Positions 1 to 8,294 of a stretch of 25,051 bases of DNA are shown here, one piece after another. The position numbers and the translations under genes are program-made. Under the pieces are notes generated by a model. The model ran no database searches. It was not told where the DNA came from and saw only the letters and a list, made by a program, of their open reading frames with translations. Every line of letters begins with the position of its first letter. Positions within the stretch are counted from its first letter, which is position 1. The DNA is taken from positions 1 through 25,051 of the forward strand of contig JAZDJJ010000088.1 in NCBI GenBank assembly GCA_043804035.1. Reading direction: 5' to 3'. The DNA comes from JAZDJJ01 sp043804035 (lineage in GTDB: Bacteria > Bacteroidota > Bacteroidia > Palsa-948).

Positions 1-1034
1 GATACAAAGGCATATCATACCAATCTAATTTGGTTGATGAAAAAGAAATTATCAATAAATACGATGCAATGCAGCAAATTGTTACTATTCCAAATGTTCG
101 GAATTTTTCATCAGAATTTTTCTTCAGCATTAATATTGCTCCTACTATGAATAACCCAATCCAAATGGCAAAGCGGGAATAAAAAAAATTATTAAAATAC
201 GTGTCAAACGGATAATTGTGTCCATCTATCGTATTGTTTATACGAAGTGCATCCTGATTAATAAGCAAATCAATATATCCATGTTGTTTGAATTCACGCA
301 GAAATAAAAAACCAAGGGAAAGAATAAGAAAAATTAATAAACCCAAATAAAATGAGATTGAAAAAACTATTTTTTTTATTCTTTTAAATACAAAAAGTAA
401 AAAAAAAATGTGCAGGAAGAAATAAAAAACAGGCAAAACTCTTTGTTAAAAATGCTAAAGCAAGAAACAGGCAATACAATAAAATATTTTTGTTTGTATT
501 TTTTTCACTGGAAATGATTTTATAGAAAAAAATATTATTTAGAAATAAAAATAAAGTAAGCAATGCATCCATCTCACCTGTTCGGGAAGTGTGAAAAGTA
601 ACAAAACCAGCAGAAGTTATAAGAACAAAAAATGAACAGTATCCCCATAGTCGTCCAAAATTCTTTTTCATAAAAAAGAAAAGTAAAATTGCAGTTAGTC
701 CACCGGAAATTGCTGAAGGAAGCCGAATAGAAAGTTCATTAAACCCAAATACCTTGATGAATAAAACCTGAAGCCAAATGTTCAGTAGTGGTTTGGAGTG
801 TAATAAATCCGGATGACCATTACAATAAGTTGCAAAATAGTTCCCATTGAAATTCATTTCGTAAGCATTTACTGCATAAATAGATTCATCCCATGTACGA
901 ATATGAAAACTATCAAGGCGAAGAAAAAAAACAAAGTAAACAACAACTACAATCAAAATATATTCTAAAGTTTTTTCGTGGTTCATCAGAATTCTCTGTA
1001 AAACAAGTTTTTGAAAATCTTTAATAAACATCAT
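1..1034 (-). pseudogene. PMT/ArnT-type membrane glycosyltransferase, frameshifted at a poly(A) run and partial at the window edge
   Basis: Translation from 1034 gives 216 residues with hydrophobic helices and an acidic W-D-E motif (residues 48-50) in the first periplasmic loop, as in GT-C enzymes that move a sugar from a polyprenyl-phosphate carrier. The frame stops at 384, just after a run of ten T's on the coding strand (399-408 of the + strand). Removing one T reopens the frame to the window edge: it continues through more hydrophobic helices and a STKLDWYDMPLY motif near position 15, like the TKLPWY-type motif of ArnT/PMT proteins. The gene is therefore one reading frame broken by a single base, and it continues beyond position 1. 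The start codon overlaps the stop of the upstream glycosyltransferase (TAATG), so the two are translationally coupled. Whether the shift is real, slippery or a sequencing error cannot be told here. The acceptor substrate is unknown. Confidence 0.8.
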
Positions 1035-2467
1035 TACTTTACTATTTTGTACAAATGATATTTTATCGTTGGTTGGTTTACTTTTTCAAATTTAATAGAA
1101 TCCAGAATATTTTTTGTCGATTCTAAAATAACATATTCATTGTCGGAAGATATTTTACTATCTGTGCAAATATAATAATGACGAATTAAATATTCTTGCA
1201 ATGACCACTCTTGCCAAAGTTCTGCGGTGGAACCAATTTTTGTACCGTGAGGAACAATTTTTCCAATAAGATGAATATCGTGAATCATTTCTTTATCTCT
1301 TCCAACTTTTCCAATTTGAAAAGAGGAGTAGATGATTACGCTAACAAGCAAAAAAATACTTACGATTTTAAAAAATCTAAAATAAAAATTCTCAACATGA
1401 ATTTTTTGTAGTAAAAAAATAATATTAGGAGAGATGAGTGAAGCAAGAGCAATAGCATAATATGGGAATGAAGTTACAAGATAAAATCCGCGCTGCTCCA
1501 AAGTTACAATAAGTGGAACCGAAGCCGAAATACCGACGAGCAAGAAAAAGAAAAAATGTTTTTTTATTTGCAGAAAAGAATTTTTCTCTTTCTTCTGTAT
1601 TTTTTTACTCGTGAAAATAATCAGAAGAACAGCAAAAAGAATACAAGGCAGAAGTTCTATGCAAAAGAGACGATAAATGAGATACAAATGATTTTCTACT
1701 GTTGTTTGTGTTTCTATACTGTAAATGACACGATGTTGAATATAGCTGGTGATACTTTCAAAAATCTTTTCATCCGTGAGAAGAAAAAAATAAATCAACG
1801 CAGGAACGCTCATCAGCATTAATGAATACAAAATCATTTTCAAGAAAGAAAAATTTCGGTAAATAATCCATCCAAAAAAAATCGTACATAGGGGAAACAT
1901 TCCTTGAAATCCTTTTGTAAGTGAAGCCAAAAAAATAAAAATTCCTGCAAATAATAATAATAATAAATTCTTGCGATGAAAAAATTTAATGATAAAAATT
2001 ACCGATAGCAAATCAAAAATCGTCATCGTATTTTCCAGCATATTATTGGAATATGTCCAAAAACAAATAGGGATAGTAATCCACAGCAATACAGGAAGCC
2101 ATGCTATTTGTTTAATTTCTTTTTCATCACGAAAAAGAATACGCCAGAGAACAATAATCAAATAAGCGGCAATGATGCAAGTAAGAAAAGAATAAAATCG
2201 TTCTACATAAATACTGTCTCCGAAAATTCTAAAAAAGACCGACTGAATACCAAATCCCAGAGGTGGCTGTTGATTAAAAAAATGATGCATCGTTTTACTG
2301 AAGTGCGGAAACCAAAAAGTTCCGATGCCGTCAGATAAATTTTTTGAAACACAAGCATAGAGCAACCCATCCATGAACATTCCGTCCTGTACCACTCTCG
2401 GAAGAATAAGCACACATAAAACGGAAGCGAGTATCAACCAAAATGGAATATGTGTGCTATGATTCAT
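1034..2467 (-). CDS. Multi-pass membrane glycosyltransferase, PMT/ArnT (GT-C) type
   Basis: This is a 477-residue protein with about ten hydrophobic helices. The first loop carries an acidic M-D-G motif (Asp33) followed by a Q-Q-P-P-L-G-F segment, a layout typical of dolichyl/undecaprenyl-phosphate-sugar glycosyltransferases. A W-T-Y-S-N-N-M-L-E-N segment in a later loop is also family-like. Such enzymes add sugars to lipid A, glycans or proteins on the periplasmic side of the inner membrane. An open frame extends upstream to 2551, but those 28 residues come from a GC-rich palindromic stretch and are not hydrophobic, so the ATG at 2467, directly before the first membrane helix, is preferred. 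The gene is followed by a second glycosyltransferase with a one-base stop/start overlap, so they form an operon. Exact donor and acceptor cannot be inferred. Confidence 0.85.
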   Translation of the reverse strand: MNHSTHIPFWLILASVLCVLILPRVVQDGMFMDGLLYACVSKNLSDGIGTFWFPHFSKTMHHFFNQQPPLGFGIQSVFFRIFGDSIYVERFYSFLTCIIAAYLIIVLWRILFRDEKEIKQIAWLPVLLWITIPICFWTYSNNMLENTMTIFDLLSVIFIIKFFHRKNLLLLLFAGIFIFLASLTKGFQGMFPLCTIFFGWIIYRNFSFLKMILYSLMLMSVPALIYFFLLTDEKIFESITSYIQHRVIYSIETQTTVENHLYLIYRLFCIELLPCILFAVLLIIFTSKKIQKKEKNSFLQIKKHFFFFLLVGISASVPLIVTLEQRGFYLVTSFPYYAIALASLISPNIIFLLQKIHVENFYFRFFKIVSIFLLVSVIIYSSFQIGKVGRDKEMIHDIHLIGKIVPHGTKIGSTAELWQEWSLQEYLIRHYYICTDSKISSDNEYVILESTKNILDSIKFEKVNQPTIKYHLYKIVK

Positions 2468-2491
2468 AAAGACAAAATACCGATAAATAAA

Positions 2492-2551
2492 AGCACAAAA
2501 GTTTGATGAACTACCGAAACGCGCATAGCGCGGTCCCGCTGTTGGGCGCAT
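2492..2551. repeat. GC-rich palindromic segment with an attC-like half site
   Basis: Between the restriction-modification island and the glycosyltransferase operon lies a GC-rich patch in otherwise AT-rich DNA. It contains the short palindrome GCGCATAGCGC and, near 2539-2545, GTTGGGC, which fits the GTTRRRY core of integron attC sites. No matching RYYYAAC partner is visible within about 100 bp on the left, so this is at best a half site or a remnant of a recombination junction. It marks the left border of the restriction-modification island. Confidence 0.35.
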
Positions 2552-2554
2552 ACT

Positions 2555-3028
2555 CTACTTTTTTGTCCTGCTATATTTTGCAAAGTAGTCGTCAATTTCA
2601 GGTCTCAACTCAACGCCAATTTTCTCAAAACAGTCCAGTAACGGTTGGTAAGTTCCTTGTCCACCGAGGAAGTCCCAAAATTCTTCACCAACTTTTAATT
2701 CATTATTTAGGTCAAGCATACCGCGCATTGTCCATCGGTTGTATGGTTCGGGTTCGTAAGGATTGTAAGGGATTGCGATGAGTGTTTGAATATTTGCTTT
2801 CGGATTTTCGGCAAGAGTAGAAGCAGTCCATTCCAAAAGTGTCCGCTTGAATTCTTTAAAACCTCCAGCATTTGGTTTTGCTGTTTTCAAATCAAAGAGA
2901 ATAATGTCGCCATTTTTGGAAACAAGTTTAACATCAATTTTTGTGAGTTTCACCTCTCGCATTTTACCTTTTTGGCAAACCTTTCTGATTGCTTCAATTT
3001 CTTTTTGCTTTTCTACCGGAATTGAATT
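2555..3028 (-). pseudogene. C-terminal remnant of a TdeIII-like type II restriction endonuclease
   Basis: The frame is open from just after an in-frame TAG (3029-3031) to the stop at 2555, with a possible internal start at 2962 giving 135 residues. It shows a PD-(D/E)XK-type core: T-K-I-D, then about 13 residues, then F-D-L-K-T-A-K-P-N. It continues with an F-K-R-T-L-L-E-W segment and I-A-I-P-Y-N-P-Y-E-P, which I recognise from the TdeIII/MjaII-like endonuclease family (GGNCC cutters). Full-length relatives are about twice as long, so the N-terminal half is missing. The first 35 bases overlap the end of the neighbouring PmeII-like endonuclease in another frame, so the N-terminal half seems to have been replaced at a recombination junction. 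It is probably inactive. Family assignment is from memory of conserved segments. Confidence 0.65.
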
Positions 3029-3753
3029 CTATTAATTTCTTCCAATTAATTTTACCATCATCACAAAACCTGTTTGCAAACTCAATAGTAAATTTATTTA
3101 TCAAGATCGCATAAGCATTTTCAAATTCCTCATTTTTTTGTTTTGCCTTGTGTCCAATCGGTTCAATTATTTTCGTGTATAATTTTTCATCATTTGAAAT
3201 CAGGTACCAGAAATCTTGTCCGCAAATCTTGTAATATCCATCTCTTTCTGGTTTGGAATTTTTCTTTTTACCAAAGCAACAACCATTTACAATAACAACC
3301 TTTTTGTTGTTTTCTTTTTCTAATTTCTCTTTTGCATTTTTAGCGTTTATTTTTAATTGCTTGATTTGACTTGCATTTCCCCAATTCCACCCTGCTTTGA
3401 TTTTCAACGACATAAAGAGTATTGTCTTTTTCAAACTTCAAATCCATTCCGGTTAACTCCCTTTGATCAATTTTCTTTGCTCCATATACTTTATCACAAA
3501 CAAAAATTGCTAATCCTTCAATGAAGTTTCCAAACAAAGTTTCTTCCTGTGATTGTAAAAATGCATCAACAAAACCTTTTACTAAATCTTGCGCGGTTAG
3601 AATATTTTTTGCCTTAAAGAGATAAGGATTTTTTTGTTCAAGTAATTTATTGAAGCCTATTTTTTGAGATACGGCATCCAATCGCTGTTTGTGAAATACA
3701 GCTATTTGCTTTTCAGCATACTCAAATACATCATCAATTTTTAGCTGTTTCAT
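2994..3753 (-). pseudogene. Type II restriction endonuclease, PmeII-like, broken by a one-base frameshift in the active site
   Basis: Two overlapping frames (3753 to about 3405, then about 3400 to 2994) together make one protein of about 252 residues. The first ends its conserved part with G-M-D-L-K-F and L-Y-V-V. The second resumes with I-K-A-G-W-N-W-G-N, followed by V-N-G-C-C-F-G-K and C-G-Q-D-F-W, segments I associate with PmeII-type endonucleases. Removing one T from the TTTT run at 3401-3404 (+ strand) restores V-E-I-K-A-G, giving the D...E-x-K catalytic motif of the PD-(D/E)XK nuclease fold. The ATG at 3753 is chosen because family similarity starts there; it overlaps the methyltransferase 3' end by 20 bases. 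A more upstream ATG at 3780 is less likely. The C-terminus (L-I-E-F-N-S-G) looks complete. Most likely an inactivated endonuclease, unless the base is a sequence error. Confidence 0.75.
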
Positions 3754-4594
3754 ATTTTGCTTTTGGTTCAAATAAAACAAATTCTTTTTCCTGTATTTGA
3801 CTTTTTACCATACTATAATATTCAGGTGAAACATCTATTCCAATTGAATTTCTTTTTAAATCTTTCGCAACCTTAATCGTAGTTCCACTTCCCATAAATG
3901 GATCTAAAACCGTATCAAATTCTTTTGTAAAAAGTTTGATAAACCATTCAGGTAATGTATAAGGAAATGCGGCGCTATGATTTTTATTATTGCATTCTGT
4001 AGATAAATGCAAAACATTAGTCGGATAAGCTTTATCTCTATTGAGCCAATTAGAAACATTTTTTCCAAAACCACTTCCATTTTTAGCATTGTCTCTGATT
4101 TTATCAACCTCACTCAAATTTTTTAATCTACCTTTTGCCCAATCACCAACAGGAACCATTACTTCATCTTGGTACATTTTAAATTTTCGGATCTTATTAA
4201 ATTGCAAAAGTCGCTCCCAACTATCACGAAAACGATTCGGCCACTTCCCCGGATAACAATTTTTCTTATGCCAAATAAATTCTTCAGTCCAAAGCCATCC
4301 TTGTTTTCGCAATGCTAAAATTAATTCTAAAACATAAGTATGCCTTTCCCCATTTTCAGCTTTCTCTTTAATATTTAGAATAAATGTTCCATCGGATTTT
4401 AATACTCTTAACAGTTCTTTGCTAACAGGTAAAAACCATTCAATATATTTTTCCGGTTCAATGCCACCATAGGTGTTTTTTCTTCGGTCTGCATAAGGAG
4501 GTGAAGTAATAATTAAGTCAACAGAATTTTCATCAAAGTTTTTTAAAACTTCCTTGCAATCGCCAAGAAAAATATTTGCCTTTATTTCTTTCAT
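3734..4594 (-). CDS. Site-specific DNA methyltransferase, beta class (N4-cytosine or N6-adenine), of a type II R-M system
   Basis: This is a 286-residue protein. The catalytic motif T-S-P-P-Y (residues 30-34) precedes the S-adenosylmethionine-binding motif D-P-F-M-G-S-G-T-T (231-239), with the target-recognition region between them. That order defines the beta class. An S-P-P-Y motif is frequent in N4-cytosine enzymes but does not exclude N6-adenine. The length is normal and no key motif is missing, so the enzyme looks functional. It is immediately followed, with overlap, by the frameshifted endonuclease, so it would protect DNA against that partner or now be solitary. The start ATG at 4594 is followed by M-K-E-I-K-A-N-I-F-L-G-D, the usual N-terminal lead to the first conserved strand. 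Recognition sequence unknown. Confidence 0.9.
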   Translation of the reverse strand: MKEIKANIFLGDCKEVLKNFDENSVDLIITSPPYADRRKNTYGGIEPEKYIEWFLPVSKELLRVLKSDGTFILNIKEKAENGERHTYVLELILALRKQGWLWTEEFIWHKKNCYPGKWPNRFRDSWERLLQFNKIRKFKMYQDEVMVPVGDWAKGRLKNLSEVDKIRDNAKNGSGFGKNVSNWLNRDKAYPTNVLHLSTECNNKNHSAAFPYTLPEWFIKLFTKEFDTVLDPFMGSGTTIKVAKDLKRNSIGIDVSPEYYSMVKSQIQEKEFVLFEPKAKYETAKN

Positions 4595-4631
4595 TGCTTT
4601 ATTATTTCAGAAAAGATTGTTTGATACATAA

Positions 4632-4797
4632 GGGCAGTTCTAAAAATACAAATAAACGTCATTGCGAGGGTTGCCTAAAGCAACCCGAAGCAATCTCTGT
4701 CCTTGCTATTTGGTTACTGAGCTTGCCGAAGTAAGAGATTGCTTCCCTTTCGCTTAGATTCATGTCGCAATGACGAAATTAATTTTTGGAACCGCCC
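4632..4797. mobile_element. 166-bp palindromic MITE-like element, copy A (complete)
   Basis: The left end is GGGCAGTTCTAAAAAT and the right end, read on the other strand, is GGGCGGTTCCAAAAATT, forming terminal inverted repeats. Inside are a second inverted pair (GTCATTGCGA near 4659 and TCGCAATGAC near 4765), a third (GAAGCAATCTC and GAGATTGCTTC), and a small hairpin GGGTTGC-CTAAA-GCAACCC. No coding capacity. It has the same length and organisation as the copy at 14951-15116. It fills most of the 341-bp gap between the methyltransferase and glmM. Confidence 0.85.
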
Positions 4798-4833
4798 AAT
4801 AATAAATCCCGCTCGCTATAATATTTAAGAACA

Positions 4834-4860
4834 CTCGGATTACGCTTCGCTAAATCCGAG
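4834..4860. repeat. Inverted repeat downstream of glmM
   Basis: CTCGGAT at 4834-4840 pairs with ATCCGAG at 4854-4860, with partial inner pairing (CGCTT/GCG). It lies about 75 bp beyond the glmM stop. It could act as a transcriptional end structure for glmM, but no T-tract follows on the minus strand, so a REP-like repeat is equally possible. Confidence 0.5.
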
Positions 4861-4935
4861 CGAGTTTCAAGTTTGTTTCGATTTTTTCCTCGCCTTGTTG
4901 GTAAACTTTGCGTAATATCAGTTGTTGATTTTCAA

Positions 4936-6351
4936 CTAATTCACCAAACAGTTTTGTCTGATTAAATCTTTCATATCAGAAATTATTTTTTTAGCAAGAT
5001 TTTTGGCAGTAGTTTCGCTTTCGCTTTCGGCATAAATGCGAATGATTGGCTCAGTATTGCTTTTGCGCAGATGCACCCATTCTTTTCCAAATTCAATCTT
5101 CACCCCATCAATTGTATTCAACGGTTGTTTCTTGTATTTTTCTTTTATTCCTGCAAACAGTTTATCTATATCAATACCACTCATTAATTCAATTTTGTTT
5201 TTAGAAATATGATAATCGGGATAAGAAGAACGCAACATAGAACAACTTTTTCCATACTTTGCAAGATGAGAAAGAAATAATGCAATACCCACGAGAGCAT
5301 CTCTTCCGTAATGAAGTTCGGGATATATTATTCCTCCATTTCCTTCTCCGCCAATTATTGCTTTTGTTTTTTTCATCAGTTCCACAACATTCACTTCGCC
5401 TACCGCGGAAGCATGATAATTTCCTCCTGCTTTTTCTGTGATGTCACGTAAAGCACGGGTAGATGAAAGATTAGAAACAGTATTACCCTTTTTGGAATTT
5501 TTTAAAATATAATCTGCAACTGCAACGAGTGTGTATTCTTCACCAAACATTTCTCCATCTTCACAAACAATGGCAAGACGGTCAACATCAGGGTCAACAG
5601 CAATACCAAGATGTGCTCTTTTTTTGATTACCATTTTAGAAATATCGTAAAGATTTTCGGGCAATGGTTCAGGATTATGAGCAAAATCTCCTGTAGGTTC
5701 ACAGTTTACTTGAAAAATATCTTCAACACCCAGTGATTCTAATAACATCGGCACAACAATTCCCCCTGTGGAATTTACAGCATCCACAGCAATGCGAAAC
5801 TTTTTTTCTTTGATTATTTTTCGGTCAACTAAATCAAGAGCAAGAATCTTATCAATATGTTTGATAATATAAGTATTATTATCCTTTTTTTGTCCGAGAG
5901 AATTGATATCAGCAAAAACAAAGTTTCCTTCTTCAGCAATTTTTAAAACTTGTGTTCCATCTTTTTCGGAAATAAATTCTCCATCACTATTGAGCAGTTT
6001 CAGGGCGTTCCATTGTTTTGGATTATGACTTGCTGTAATGATAATACCTCCATTTGCTTTTTCATCGGATACTGCAATTTCAACAGTTGGTGTAGTAGAC
6101 AAACCCAGATCTATCACATCAATTCCCATCCCTATCAATGCAGTTGTTACAAGTTGGCTAACCATCTCCCCCGAAATTCTTGTATCTCTTCCGATAACAA
6201 TTTTTGTTTTCCTGTTTTTTACATCTACTGCATTTTTTTTTACCCATGTACCAAAAGCAGAAGTAAAGCGAACAATGTCGGCAGGAGTAAGTGCCTCTCC
6301 CGTTTTGCCTCCGATAATACCACGAATTCCTGAAATAGATTTAATAAGCAT
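4936..6351 (-). CDS. glmM: Phosphoglucosamine mutase (phosphohexomutase family)
   Basis: This 471-residue alpha-D-phosphohexomutase should convert glucosamine-6-phosphate to glucosamine-1-phosphate for UDP-GlcNAc, peptidoglycan and lipid A synthesis in the cytosol. Visible family motifs in order are the phosphoserine loop T-A-S-H-N-P (Ser108), the Mg-binding D-P-D-V-D-R (253-258), the sugar-binding G-E-G-N-G-G (335-340) and the phosphate-binding R-K-S-N-T-E-P-I-I-R-I-Y (429-440). The N-terminus M-L-I-K-S-I-S-G-I-R-G-I matches Bacteroidota GlmM-type proteins, which supports the ATG at 6351. The family also holds phosphomannomutases, so substrate is inferred from overall resemblance. It is transcribed alone, divergent from porV over a 106-bp intergenic region. 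Confidence 0.85.
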   Translation of the reverse strand: MLIKSISGIRGIIGGKTGEALTPADIVRFTSAFGTWVKKNAVDVKNRKTKIVIGRDTRISGEMVSQLVTTALIGMGIDVIDLGLSTTPTVEIAVSDEKANGGIIITASHNPKQWNALKLLNSDGEFISEKDGTQVLKIAEEGNFVFADINSLGQKKDNNTYIIKHIDKILALDLVDRKIIKEKKFRIAVDAVNSTGGIVVPMLLESLGVEDIFQVNCEPTGDFAHNPEPLPENLYDISKMVIKKRAHLGIAVDPDVDRLAIVCEDGEMFGEEYTLVAVADYILKNSKKGNTVSNLSSTRALRDITEKAGGNYHASAVGEVNVVELMKKTKAIIGGEGNGGIIYPELHYGRDALVGIALFLSHLAKYGKSCSMLRSSYPDYHISKNKIELMSGIDIDKLFAGIKEKYKKQPLNTIDGVKIEFGKEWVHLRKSNTEPIIRIYAESESETTAKNLAKKIISDMKDLIRQNCLVN

Positions 6352-6415
6352 AAGGCATTTTTCTAAAATTGAAGCAAAGATAATTTTTTCATCTGAATAG
6401 TATAAAATAATTTAA

Positions 6416-6423
6416 TACCTTTG
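6416..6423 (+). promoter_or_regulatory. Bacteroidota -7 promoter element (TACCTTTG) for porV
   Basis: TACCTTTG fits the TAnnTTTG -7 consensus used by the primary sigma factor of Bacteroidota and lies 34 bases before the porV ATG, leaving a plausible 5' leader. A good TTTG -33 partner is not seen at the ideal distance; only a T-rich stretch near 6384-6389 is present. Confidence 0.5.
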
Positions 6424-6457
6424 ACGTTTTCGTTGCAAAATCAAAAAAAATATTTCG

Positions 6458-7726
6458 ATGTTTACAAAAAAAATTGTTATTTCAATTTTTCTTACAGGAA
6501 TAGTTTCTATATGCTTTTTTGAAAATTTTGTTTTTGCACAAAGCAAAAATCAATTAAGCACCAAACAACTGCTGGGACAAATCAATACCATTACTACTGG
6601 AGTTCCTTTTCTGCTTATTACTCCCGATTCCCGTAACGGTGCTATGGGTGATGCAGGTGTTGCATCTTCGCCAACTGCTAACTCCATGCATTGGAATCCT
6701 TCTCTCTATGGTTTTGTAGAAAAAACATCCGGCATTTCCATTGCTTATACTCCTTGGCTTAAAGCACTTGTACCCGACATCAGTCTTACCTATCTATCAG
6801 GTTATTACAAACTTCAAAAGAAAGGTACTCTTGCTGCTTCGCTCCGTTATTTCTCTATGGGAAATATTACTTTTACAGATAATAGAGGAGAAGTTCTCAG
6901 ACAGTTTGAGCCAAAAGAATTTGCTATTGATGCCGGTTATGGCATAAAACTTTCTGACAATTTTGCCGGAGGAGGCGCAATTCGTTTTATAAATTCAAAT
7001 CTCACAGGAGGCACTCCTGTGGAAGGATCACAAACCCGTGCGGGCATTTCTGTTGCCTCAGATATTTCGGGAACATATCAGAGCGATGAAAAAGAAATTA
7101 AAGGAAAAAAAACCATCATCCGTTCAGGAATAAATATTTCAAATATCGGAGCAAAAATTTCTTATAGCGACCGCGGTGAAAAAAGTTTTATTCCAATCAA
7201 CATGCGAATTGGTTCCTCTATGGATGTGAAATTAGATGATTACAACGATATATCTTTTGCCTTTGATATAAATAAACTTCTGGTTCCTACTATTCCTATT
7301 TACCAACTCGATTCTACAGGTTATCCTGATAAAGATATCAATACCGGAGACTACATCATACTTAAAGGAAAAGATCCTAACCGTTCAGTTGTGAACGGAA
7401 TATTAGGTTCGTTCAATGATGCACCGGGTGGATTTCGCGAAGAGTTGCGTGAGTTCACGCTTGGCGGTGGTTTTGAATATTGGTATGCAAAGCAATTCGC
7501 TTTACGCGCCGGTTATTTTCACGAGCATAAAACAAAAGGCAATCGTAAGTATATCACTTTCGGAATAGGCGTGAAATACTCAGTGTTTGGTCTTGACTTT
7601 TCCTATCTTGTTCCATTAGAACAACAACATCCTTTGCAAAACACTCTTCGGTTTACATTGCTGTTTGACCTCAACGCATTTAAAGAGCAAGACCTACCTG
7701 CCGAAAATAATAAAATATCAAAATAA
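6458..7726 (+). CDS. porV: Type IX secretion system outer membrane protein PorV (LptO)
   Basis: This 422-residue protein has an N-terminal signal peptide (hydrophobic stretch to about residue 27, then V-F-A-Q-S). The mature start contains Q-I-N-T-I-T-T-G-V-P-F-L-L-I-T-P-D-S-R and G-A-M-G-D-A-G-V-A-S-S-P-T-A-N-S, a segment characteristic of PorV within the FadL-like barrel family. The protein ends in alternating strands typical of an outer membrane barrel. PorV binds the SprA translocon and shuttles cargo to the attachment complex that anchors type IX substrates. Its partner sprA lies about 7.5 kb downstream on the same strand. ispF follows after only 12 bases, so the two are probably co-transcribed. 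The ATG at 6458 gives a complete signal peptide and fits the promoter element upstream. Confidence 0.88.
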   Translation: MFTKKIVISIFLTGIVSICFFENFVFAQSKNQLSTKQLLGQINTITTGVPFLLITPDSRNGAMGDAGVASSPTANSMHWNPSLYGFVEKTSGISIAYTPWLKALVPDISLTYLSGYYKLQKKGTLAASLRYFSMGNITFTDNRGEVLRQFEPKEFAIDAGYGIKLSDNFAGGGAIRFINSNLTGGTPVEGSQTRAGISVASDISGTYQSDEKEIKGKKTIIRSGINISNIGAKISYSDRGEKSFIPINMRIGSSMDVKLDDYNDISFAFDINKLLVPTIPIYQLDSTGYPDKDINTGDYIILKGKDPNRSVVNGILGSFNDAPGGFREELREFTLGGGFEYWYAKQFALRAGYFHEHKTKGNRKYITFGIGVKYSVFGLDFSYLVPLEQQHPLQNTLRFTLLFDLNAFKEQDLPAENNKISK

Positions 7727-7738
7727 TTTTTTTTCTGT

Positions 7739-8218
7739 ATGAAAATACGTGTTGGGTTCGGGTATGATGCACATCCACTGCAAGCAGGAAAGGATCTTTG
7801 GCTCGGAGGAGTAAAAATTCCACATACAAAAGGAGCAGTCGGACATTCGGATGCCGATACATTGATTCACGCTATGTGTGATGCATTCCTCGGTGCTACA
7901 AACCTTGGCGACATTGGAACATATTTTCCTGATACATCGGATGAGTTCAAAGGAATTGACAGCAAAAAACTTTTAAAGAAAGTTGCTGCGATGCTCAATA
8001 AAGAAAATTATGAAATCGGAAATGTGGATTGTACTGTTGCACTTCAGATACCGAAAATTGCTCCATACATTCCAGAAATGAAAAAAATTCTGTCTGAAAC
8101 ATTAAAGATTCCCACAAAAAATATTTCCATCAAAGCCACCACCACCGAACATCTTGGCTTTGTAGGAAGAGAAGAAGGCATTTGCGCATACGTGGTTGCA
8201 TTGCTAATGGGATATTGA
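7739..8218 (+). CDS. ispF: 2-C-methyl-D-erythritol 2,4-cyclodiphosphate synthase
   Basis: This 159-residue enzyme of the non-mevalonate isoprenoid pathway converts CDP-methylerythritol 2-phosphate to the cyclic diphosphate, releasing CMP, as a cytosolic trimer. Hallmarks are G-Y-D-A-H with metal ligands Asp10 and His12, G-H-S-D-A-D-T-L-I-H-A with metal ligand His44, D-I-G-T-Y-F-P-D-T, and the C-terminal T-T-E-H-L-G-F-V-G-R-E-E-G-I. Length matches the family. It begins 12 bases after porV and is probably co-transcribed with it. It contributes to undecaprenyl-phosphate and quinone precursors. Confidence 0.96.
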   Translation: MKIRVGFGYDAHPLQAGKDLWLGGVKIPHTKGAVGHSDADTLIHAMCDAFLGATNLGDIGTYFPDTSDEFKGIDSKKLLKKVAAMLNKENYEIGNVDCTVALQIPKIAPYIPEMKKILSETLKIPTKNISIKATTTEHLGFVGREEGICAYVVALLMGY

Positions 8219-8294
8219 AAATCAACAACCGTCATTCAGTTGCCATACATTGTCAGCCATTCTTTCATATATATACAAACAATAGAATGACAGC

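Noticed and set aside
1211..2338. Several plus-strand frames of 66-88 residues
   Set aside because: All lie antisense within the glycosyltransferase gene, which has clear membrane-protein features.
2492..2551. Full integron attC site
   Set aside because: Only one GTTRRRY-like core (GTTGGGC) is seen; no matching RYYYAAC partner lies at a suitable distance, so it is listed only as a half-site candidate.
3395..3425. Programmed ribosomal frameshift in the endonuclease
   Set aside because: No slippery heptamer or downstream structure is evident, and a four-base run is a weak slip site; decay or sequence error is more likely.
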